Below, one piece after another: positions 57,780 to 64,000 of a DNA stretch of 64,000 bases. This DNA comes from Magnolia sinica. Taxonomy: Eukaryota; Streptophyta; Magnoliopsida; Magnoliales; Magnoliaceae. Made by a program: the position numbers and the translations under genes. Position 1 is the stretch's first letter; every line of letters starts with the position of its first letter. Under the pieces are notes generated by a model. That model searched no databases. It saw only the letters and a program-made list of their open reading frames with translations, and was not told the DNA's origin. The stretch lies in the NCBI RefSeq assembly GCF_029962835.1, contig NC_080573.1, positions 31,923,001 to 31,987,000 of the forward strand. The letters are read 5' to 3'.

Positions 57780-58107
57780 TTTCAAACAATAGCTATGGAT
57801 TTTAGTCATATCTATTGTTCTGAAAACCGTAACTATTGATAACTACAACATATTGCTACGGATTTCATTCCACTTTTAGCTACTGATATTATCAGTAGCC
57901 ATAGTTATATTTCACTACAGAAATTATAGCTACGACTTTTGTCTGTAGCGATTGATCTCTATTGTTATAGATTGAATCCGTAGCCATTGGTTTTTGGACT
58001 TTTAGCTACACCACTAATAGCTACGGACGTGCTACAGACTAGATCCGTAGCAAAAGGCCTTTAGCTATGGTTTTTGTCTGTAGCCTTTGCATGTTTTTCT
58101 TGTAGTG
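57780..58107. repeat. Right subterminal repeats of CACTA 2
   Basis: Repeated 'gctacgga.t' and inverse 'atccgtagc' motifs (for example 57860, 57970, 58015, 58038, 58075) precede the terminal ttttcttgtagtg. The left end has one matching pair at 40247-40275. Confidence 0.8.
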
Positions 58108-58110
58108 GTA

Positions 58111-58600
58111 GGGTCAGGAACATACACATGAAACACGTTGTGCACGCCTACGAGTGGTGTGGGCAAGGCGAGACGGTATGCCACCACACCCACTCGATCT
58201 AGAATCTTAAATGGGCTAATGAATCGCAGCGTAAGTTTCCCTTTCTTGCCAAAACAAAGGACTCCCTTCATTGGAAAAACCTTCAGGAATACGTGGTCTC
58301 CAACATCAAATTTCAGTTGCCTTCATCTTGTATCGGCGTAACTTTTCTATCTACTCTGGGCTGTAAGAAGTCGACGCCTGATAATATCAATCTTCTCTGA
58401 GGTTGCTTGAACCAAGTCTGGGCCAACCAAGCTCTTCTCGTAAACTTCTGCCCAACAATGTCGAGCTCGACATGGGCGCCCATAGAAAGCTTCGTAGGGA
58501 GCCATGCCAATGCTTGCTTGGAGCTATTGTTATAAATAAACTTGGCATAAGGGAGACAGTCATCCTAACTGTCCTTAAAATCAAGCACGTACTGTCGTAA
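58111..58600 (-). pseudogene. Chromovirus integrase C-terminal part (GPY/F region), broken
   Basis: Minus-strand pieces: 58510-58313 ('AWLPTKLSMGAHVELDIVGQ', equivalent of the MAPYEALYGR... segment) and 58271-58111 ('MKGVLCFGKKGKLTLRFISP', 'ILDRVGVVAYRLALP', 'GVHNVFHVYVPDP'). The RFIGPF box reads RFISPF. The sequence stops exactly at the CACTA 2 boundary after VPDPT; the chromodomain resumes at 40207. Frames differ between pieces. Confidence 0.8.
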
Positions 58601-58677
58601 CATGTCTTCGAGTATCTGATTTACCCGTTCTGTCTGCCCATCAATCTGTGGGTGAAACATGGTACTGAACTTCAGTT

Positions 58678-59400
58678 TCACTCCCATTGCTTCTTGGATT
58701 CGAGTTCAGAAAATAGACGTAAATCATGTGTCTCGGTCCGACACAATCTCTCCATAGGAATTCCATGTAATTGTACTATCTCCTTAATGTATAGCTTGGT
58801 TAAGTCATCTTCTGAATTAGAAACTCTAATCGGGAGGAAATGGGCTAATTTCGTCAACTGGTCCACAATCACCCAAATGGAGTCATGCCCCTTCCTCATC
58901 TTGGGTAACTCGGAAATGAAATCCATGAATATGAAATCCCACTTCCACTCGGCTATGGGCATGGGGCTGTAGTAAACTAGGGGGTCAGCGATGTTTGCCT
59001 TGACTTGCTGGCATATGAGATAACAGGATACATAATCTGATATCTGGGTCTTCATGTTGTCCCACCAATACGAACGCTTCATGTCTCGATACATCTTCAT
59101 ACTGCCCAGAAGTATCGCTATCTTTGAATCGTGAGCAGCTTCTAGGACTTTCCTTCTCAAGTCATGGAGATTCGGGACGCATAGGCGGCCATGATCTCGC
59201 AAACCTCCATCTGAACCAACCCTCCATTCGGATTCTTCACTATCACTTGCACGTTCTCTCATTTTCACCAGCAGTTCATCTTCTTTCTGAGCCACAATGA
59301 TTTGGTCATCAATAAGTGGTTGTATGTGGATGTGTGCGACGCTCTTGAACGGGTCCTCTACCGTCAGCTTCTGTTCAAAATCTCGCACAAACTCTACCAT
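58678..59400 (-). pseudogene. Chromovirus integrase zinc-binding and catalytic core, decayed
   Basis: A 240-codon minus-strand frame. Residues ~80-135 are the HHCC zinc-binding domain ('LRRKVLEAAHDSKIAILLGS', 'CYLICQQVK'), in which the second His is Leu and the first Cys of the CX2C pair is displaced. Residues ~150-215 are the core, with 'EWKWDFIFMDFISELP' (first catalytic Asp, codon 58921-58923) and 'HDSIWVIVDQLTKLAHFLPI'. The second Asp region (normally V.SDRD..F) is scrambled to 'LCRTETHDLRLF' before the frame ends. The family's enzyme inserts cDNA into chromosomes; this copy cannot. Confidence 0.88.
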
Positions 59401-59419
59401 ATTTCACTCTCCTATCATC

Positions 59420-60100
59420 AGTGAGGCTACAAATTCTATTATTTTCTTGCGACTCAACGCATCATCCACAAGGTTGGCCTTTCCAGGATGGTAGGAGACC
59501 TCAAACTTGAAGTCTTTCAAGGTCTCCATCCAATGTCATTGCCTCATATTCGGGTCCCTCTGCGTAAAGATGTACTTGAGGCTCTTATGGTCACAAAAGA
59601 GCTCGAACTCATCTCTGTAGAGGTAATGTCTCTAGAGCTTTAATGCGAAGATGATTGTCGCTAATTCCAGTTCGTGCGTGGGGTAGTTTTCTTCGTGCTT
59701 CCTCAACTGTCGCGAGGCATAGGCGATCACCCTATCCTTCTGCATCAATACACATCCCAAACCAACACGAGAGGCTTCAGTGTAAGCTCTGGCAATACAA
59801 GCACAGGTGCAGACGTCAGTTTGTCCTTTAATTCCTGAAAGGCTGCTTCTGATCTCCCGTTCTAAGCAAACTTAAGATCCTTCCGAGTGAGTTGCAACAA
59901 TGGTCGGGCCATCTTGGAAAAATCTTTAATGAATTGATGATAGTAGCCGGCAAGTCCAAAGAAACTCCTTACTTCTGTTACTGAACTGGGTTGCTCTCAG
60001 TCCTGTACCACGTCACCTTCGTAAGGTCCATGGCAATTCCTTCCTTGGAAACCATGTGTCCCAGGAAATTGACTTCTTCCTTCCAGAAGTCATAATTCCG
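59420..60100 (-). pseudogene. Chromovirus RNase H region, broken
   Basis: No long frame remains. The minus strand still gives, near 59990-59850, 'VRSFFGLAGYYHQFIKDFSK' and '[15 protein letters not shown]', the conserved link from RT thumb to RNase H, followed by fragments such as '[10 protein letters not shown]'. This is the expected position between RT (60110+) and integrase (59400-). Confidence 0.7.
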
Positions 60101-60109
60101 GTACTGAGC

Positions 60110-60640
60110 AAATAACTAATTTTGCCTGAGGGTATCAAAGACTGCTCGCAGGTGTTCTTCGTGATCCTTCCGGCTCTTGGAGTATATCAAAATGTCATCT
60201 ATAAATACGGTGGCGAATCGATACAAATACAGCCGAAATACCTGGTTCATGAGATCCATGAATATGGCCGGTGCATTTGTAAGTCCGAACGGCATCACGA
60301 GGAACTCGTAGTGCCCGAAACTGGTTCTGAATATTTCTTTCTACACGTCTTCATTCTTGATGCGCAACTGATGATACCCAGACTGTACGTCGATTTTAGA
60401 GAAATACTACGCTCCCTTCAACTGGTCAAATGGGTCATCTATCCTGGGCAGAGGATACTTGTTCTTCACTGTGACGTGATTTAACCTACGATAATCTATA
60501 CATAACCGTAGCAATCCATCTTTTTTCTTCACAAACAACACAAGAGCTCCCGAAGGAGATACGTTAGGCCGTATGAAACCTGAATCCAACAGATCATCTA
60601 TCTATTTCCTCAATTCCTCCATTTCACACGGAGGTATGCG
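60110..60640 (-). pseudogene. Chromovirus reverse transcriptase, broken
   Basis: The minus-strand piece 60589-60407 reads '[20 protein letters not shown]' and '[20 protein letters not shown]'. The piece 60298-60116 reads '[20 protein letters not shown]' and '[14 protein letters not shown]', with the FIDD active site (60194-60205) intact. Between them the frame is shifted. These are RT motifs of Ty3/gypsy Pol. A linker with 'GLPPQCEINFTIDLVPGATL' lies upstream (60796-60650). Confidence 0.9.
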
Positions 60641-60912
60641 GTACATTGGTATGAAAATAAGTGTCGCGCCAGGCACAAGGTCGATGGTAAAGTTGATCTC
60701 GCACTGAGGAGGTAGTCCAGGGATTGTTCTGAACACGTCTGTGAAATTTTGAACTACTGGTGTGTCCCCAAGTGACGGACCATCGTGATCCTCCAATAAG
60801 GAAGAGTAACAACGAATGTGGTAAGGACAACTGACCTAAACTGGGAAAGTGAAGGACGTGCCCTCGGACCCACGGGCTGTCACTAGTCTGGTTTCATAGT
60901 CAATCTCTGCCT

Positions 60913-61287
60913 TCATTTTGGTGAGCCAATCCATGCCGAGGATGACGTCGTAATGAAATACATAGTGACAATCAGGTCAATGTACACTACTCTTCTCCCT
61001 AAGTCTATCGGGCACTGCTTATAAAGCTTAGTAGCGTCGGTGAAGGTTCCTCCTGCCGTAATGACTCTCACCCCAACTATAAGGCTAGTGTTCAGCCCTA
61101 AACACTTGATTGTAGAGTATGCTATCATCGAAATAGTGGACCCGGTGTCCACCAACAGAAACACAGGTGTACCTTGAATGTGGGCAGTGACTTCAAAGGC
61201 TGACGGTGCTGCAGTTGTTGACTCAGATGCTTCACCTGCAAGTGCATGTACATGAGCTTGTTGTCGATGATTTGCTTGCGCTGCCAT
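60913..61287 (-). pseudogene. Chromovirus aspartic protease
   Basis: The 124-codon minus-strand frame contains 'VTAHIQGTPVFLLVDTGSTI', with active-site DTGS at 61138-61149, and the following 'KCLGLNT' and 'ITAGGTF' strands of a retroviral-type aspartic protease. It is separated by a frameshift from gag upstream and from RT downstream. Confidence 0.85.
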
Positions 61288-61289
61288 AG

Positions 61290-61650
61290 GTTGTTGAGGT
61301 AGTTATTTCGAGGTACGAGTGGTCCGTAGAATGGTTGTGCTATTGGTGCAGATCGTAGAGGTGGAGCTATGACAATACGCAGTGGCTGGTGGTTGATCTT
61401 TTGAGGTGGCGTGAAACCATTTTCCTTCATCTTGGTAAAGCAGAAGGGGTTAGTGTGTCCCCCTTTATTGTAATAAGTACACCAACGGTTAGTTTGCCTC
61501 TGCTGGGTCGATGGAGCCATTAGCCTAGGAGGCGAGTCCACAAGTGGCCTTTTACCAAGAGCTGGTTGGTTCTGTAGTTCAGGCCGAGGCCTCAGGCCCA
61601 TTGACATATGTGTCCGATACACTTTCTCACCATCCTGCTCGGCTTGAAGT
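61290..61650 (-). pseudogene. Chromovirus gag C-terminus with degenerate zinc knuckle
   Basis: The minus-strand frame from 61622 has 'HMSMGLRPRPELQNQ' and then 'WCTYYNKGGHTNPFCF' (61440-61481). This is a CCHC knuckle in which the second Cys is Tyr. The capsid part of gag is missing because the sequence changes to an unrelated LTR at about 61650-61735. Confidence 0.75.
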
Positions 61651-61735
61651 TACAAATTCTCCCAAAGTAATGAAAAACTAGAAAGACTTTTAGGGATGGG
61701 GAGATGATGTTTTATTTAAACCAACACGATTTAAA

Positions 61736-64000
61736 TGATATTTAAACTCGCAAGTATACGAATCAGATGCAGATACGGTACGTATTACGAGATCGTTCCC
61801 ACGAGGACTGGTCGTCACAATTCAAATCTATGATTCTCCTTAACTAATCCAACAAATAATGGGATGAATTACTAAGCACAATTTTATGAAAAATAATTAA
61901 TTAAGAACAGGGAAGAAAATTCAATCAGAGAGAGAGCACTAGGACTTCCGAATCCACCCCTAATTATCCTAACCCTTATTTTGTCTGTTGATTCACCTTG
62001 ATCTAGATTGATACCACTTATACAGAGAAAGCACAATCTGTGTCCTTAATCGGGCATACAGACTGTCTAATTCCTTTAAGCAATGCCATGAATGACATAT
62101 CCCATGTCCTTGGTCGGGTACATGGAATGTACATTCATTAAAGCACCCTGTTTCTTCCTTTATAGGAAACTTGTTCTTGATCAGACACAAGCACCTATAA
62201 TAAGCATCCAAACAACATCCATATATATACTTTAATCAAGTTCATAGATGGAGAAGTATAGAATTTAAACCCATAAAGCCCACTTAAAGAAAGAAACAAA
62301 TTAATTGAAATTCAAAGTAAATTAACCAATACAAGAGCTAATCAAATTAGGGGCTTCATCTCAGCCCTAGCTGAGAGATTAGTGACCCATAAAATCCATA
62401 AAAAATATTAAATAAAATTCATAAAAGAAACGTCAAACCAAACAATCTCTCTCTCTCTTCTTTCTTCTTTTTCTTCTCTTTCTTCTCTTTCTTCTCTCCC
62501 TTGCTTCAGATCTGGAATCCCCTCTGGTCCTGAATCCCTTTCCCACTTCCAAAACTCCCCTTTTATAGCTGCTGGATGGCTGGGGTCGGTGGCAGAGTCG
62601 TAGAAGGACTCGGAGTATAAATTTTCGCAGCCGTGATCGGTGGGCCCCACAGAGGTGTTTTCTGGAAAATCCACCCCGTCCATTGGATTCAGAACGAAAT
62701 TTCAGTCAAGAATGGGTGGTTTTGAATGTCCATTGACAGGGCCCAGAGAAAAAAATACAAAAAGATCCGTTTTGAACGTTGCCGGGTAGCCCTTTTGTGG
62801 CTTCTATACCGCACACGTGTGTTCGCATGGGAGTGAAATATCAGCATGATTTTGTAGTTCTCAAACCCATCTACACGATGGACGGATCAGATCTTCTGGA
62901 AAGTTGACGAGTGGGGCCCACTAATTTTCGTAAAACTGGCAGCGTCCGTGCGTTTCGCGGACGCCAAACCGACGCTGCGATGATGGTTGGGTCCATTATT
63001 GGACTTTTCACAGGAATCCACGCCGTCCATTGGTTTCAGCTCGAAAAATCAGTAGGAATTGACTGGTTTTGGGGTGGATTCGGTGCAGCCCACGTGGTTT
63101 TCTGTCTTGCCGTCCATCCTGCATTTGTACGGTTAAAAACCGATCTATGCTATCATTTGAAGTTTTCGCCACCTAGGCAATGCTAATGGCTGCCCCAGGA
63201 AGTGGATGGACAGTTTGGATTGTCCATTTGGACACTAGGTGGGCCCCAGAACCGACGACGGCGGTCGGCTTGCGCGGACGCTGCAGCGGCGAGGGAGAGA
63301 GACGGGTCAGCGTTCTCGCTGACCGTCCCAGCGGTGTGGTGTAGTGCCAGCGCACGTGCGCTTTACGCACACACTCACGCATGTGGGGCCCAATGTAATG
63401 TTTGTGGGAAATCTGCACCGTCCATCCTTTCCTTCATATAATTCCAACCGCCAAAACCAAGTTTGAGGCAGTTCCAAATATCAGGTGGGCCCCAAAGTGA
63501 AGATTAATGGGATGATCTATCCATTGGACCACTTCCCGAGATCCTCAATGGCTGAAATTTAATATGTACAGTTAATTTACGGCCCTCATCTCATGTATTA
63601 AGTTTCGAACTGATCGGATAGCGGGAACCATGTGATCTTGCATTCTGGACCCTTTTCGGGCCCCTTTGGCTTGCTTTCCTCAGATCCCAGGCGTGTAAAA
63701 TCTTCATTATTCGTTCTCTGGAGTCCATCCCGTGCTCTGGAGACTTTGGATCATGAAATCCATGCCTTTAACATCAATTTTCAATTAACGCTCCTGACTT
63801 CATCCTGTAACAAAAATACAATTAAAATACTCCATTAAGCATTATCATATACGTAAAATCTGGTAATGATTAGGGTCTAATATGCAATATTCGACCCTCA
63901 TCACAGACCCTCTGAACCGCCACATTCTCATCGGCTCATTTGCTAGGATCAATGGAGCATATCTGGCCAGTTATGTGAATTGATTCTCGTATTCTACCAT
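61736..64000 (-). mobile_element. LTR of another retrotransposon (minus strand), running past the window
   Basis: The minus-strand 3' end is '...cgtatacttgcgagtttaaa' + tatca (61736), preceded by 'cagtcctcgtgggaacgatc'. That is a combination typical of U5 ends of long Tat/Athila- or related gypsy-type LTRs. A TATA box (ctataaaa, 62561-62568) and a GA-rich leader follow in the right order. The U3 part (62620-63480) carries 'gtggGGCCCAC' and 'ccgtccatt' motifs. The 5' end was not seen. It probably inserted into, or replaced, the chromovirus gag region. No host gene is seen in 62880-64000. Confidence 0.6.
62561..62568 (-). promoter_or_regulatory. TATA box of the right-edge LTR
   Basis: ctataaaagggg on the minus strand, about 60-100 bp before a purine-rich leader (minus-strand gggagagaagaaagagaag, near 62500). 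Consistent with an LTR promoter. Confidence 0.55.

Larger units (their letters stand above)
40211..58107 (+). mobile_element. CACTA transposon 2, gene-carrying, nested in the chromovirus
   Basis: The left end is CACTACCAAAAAAAGGGGCA and the right end in reverse complement is CACTACAAGAAAAACATGCA. Both continue into AAAGG.TACAGAC. Perfect 3-bp target duplications, gta, flank it (40208-40210, 58108-58110). The subterminal repeats are 'gctacgg..ttt.atccgtagc' inverted pairs (40245-40275 and 57780-58090). The 17.9-kb span includes CACTA 3 (6.5 kb). The rest carries a Transposase_24 remnant (55080-55445), telomere-like arrays, LINE pieces, a MITE, and host exon fragments (AP-4 mu, ARF-GAP, NUA). 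No DDE transposase domain was recognised, so it is non-autonomous. Confidence 0.92.
36848..61650 (-). mobile_element. Ty3/gypsy chromovirus (Tekay/Del-like), minus strand, split by CACTA 2, 5' end missing
   Basis: Reading leftwards from 61650, remnants appear in canonical Ty3/gypsy order: gag zinc knuckle (61440-61481), protease (DTGS at 61138-61149), reverse transcriptase (FIDD at 60194-60205), RNase H (about 59420-60100), integrase (58111-59400). Then, after the inserted CACTA (40211-58107), come the chromodomain (39960-40207), polypurine tract (39947-39962) and 3' LTR (36848-39946). Integrase followed by a chromodomain defines chromoviruses. The 5' LTR and most of gag are absent: at about 61650-61735 the sequence changes to another retrotransposon's LTR. 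All reading frames contain stops or shifts. Confidence 0.88.

Overview
The window is plant nuclear DNA made almost entirely of nested transposable elements. I found no intact host gene, rRNA, tRNA or CRISPR array. Several things point to a plant: CACTA, hAT, TRIM and Ty3/gypsy chromovirus architectures, exon fragments of plant gene families with GT..AG introns still attached, and plant-type telomere-like repeats. A very frequent 'gtggGGCCCACCatgatg / gacggtgtggat' motif recurs in MITE-like repeats and LTRs. I associate it with magnoliid and other early-diverging angiosperm genomes; that assignment is inference.

Left part (1-26253). An old LTR-like stretch (about 480-1785) and a broken plant-mobile-domain pseudogene (2712-3918, minus) precede a large solo LTR in plus orientation (4925-21909). 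A second solo LTR of the same family lies in minus orientation at 22202-26248, 292 bp away, with a perfect TTGTG target duplication. The first solo LTR was split by an 11.5-kb CACTA element (5267-16802) and by a tiny TRIM retrotransposon (19329-19958, perfect GGCAG duplication, only 45 bp between its LTRs). The second solo LTR carries the matching empty site for the CACTA insertion. The CACTA has lost all of its transposase except the N-terminal Transpos_assoc exon. It carries minisatellites, two MITEs, and fragments resembling BUB3 and SMC1.

Middle (26254-36847). A decayed hAT-family transposon lies at about 26350-32430. It has interstitial telomere-like repeats, a 416-bp tandem duplication, a BED-type transposase pseudogene and a second BED-finger fragment. 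A 4.4-kb stretch follows in which I recognise no gene.

Right part (36848-64000). A Ty3/gypsy chromovirus on the minus strand (3' LTR 36848-39946, polypurine tract, chromodomain, integrase, RNase H, RT, protease, gag zinc knuckle to about 61650) is cut between integrase and chromodomain by a 17.9-kb CACTA (40211-58107, GTA target duplication). That CACTA is itself interrupted by a third CACTA (47458-53988, TGA duplication, perfect 16-bp ends). The outer one carries a Transposase_24 remnant, LINE debris, telomere-like arrays, and fragments of AP-4 mu, an ARF-GAP and the nuclear-pore anchor NUA/TPR. The inner one carries fragments of a CYP89-like P450, a MOL1/TDR-like LRR receptor kinase (208 codons still open), anthranilate phosphoribosyltransferase, RAPTOR and CcdA. 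At the right edge is the LTR of another retrotransposon (61736 to beyond the window).

The main observation is a Russian-doll of 'Pack-CACTA' elements. Three CACTAs in one window hold pieces of about ten unrelated host genes, several with introns retained, so capture was at the DNA level. Relative order can be read from the nesting: chromovirus, then outer CACTA, then inner CACTA; and solo LTR, then CACTA and TRIM. Protein-family calls come from recognising motifs by eye; no database search was run.
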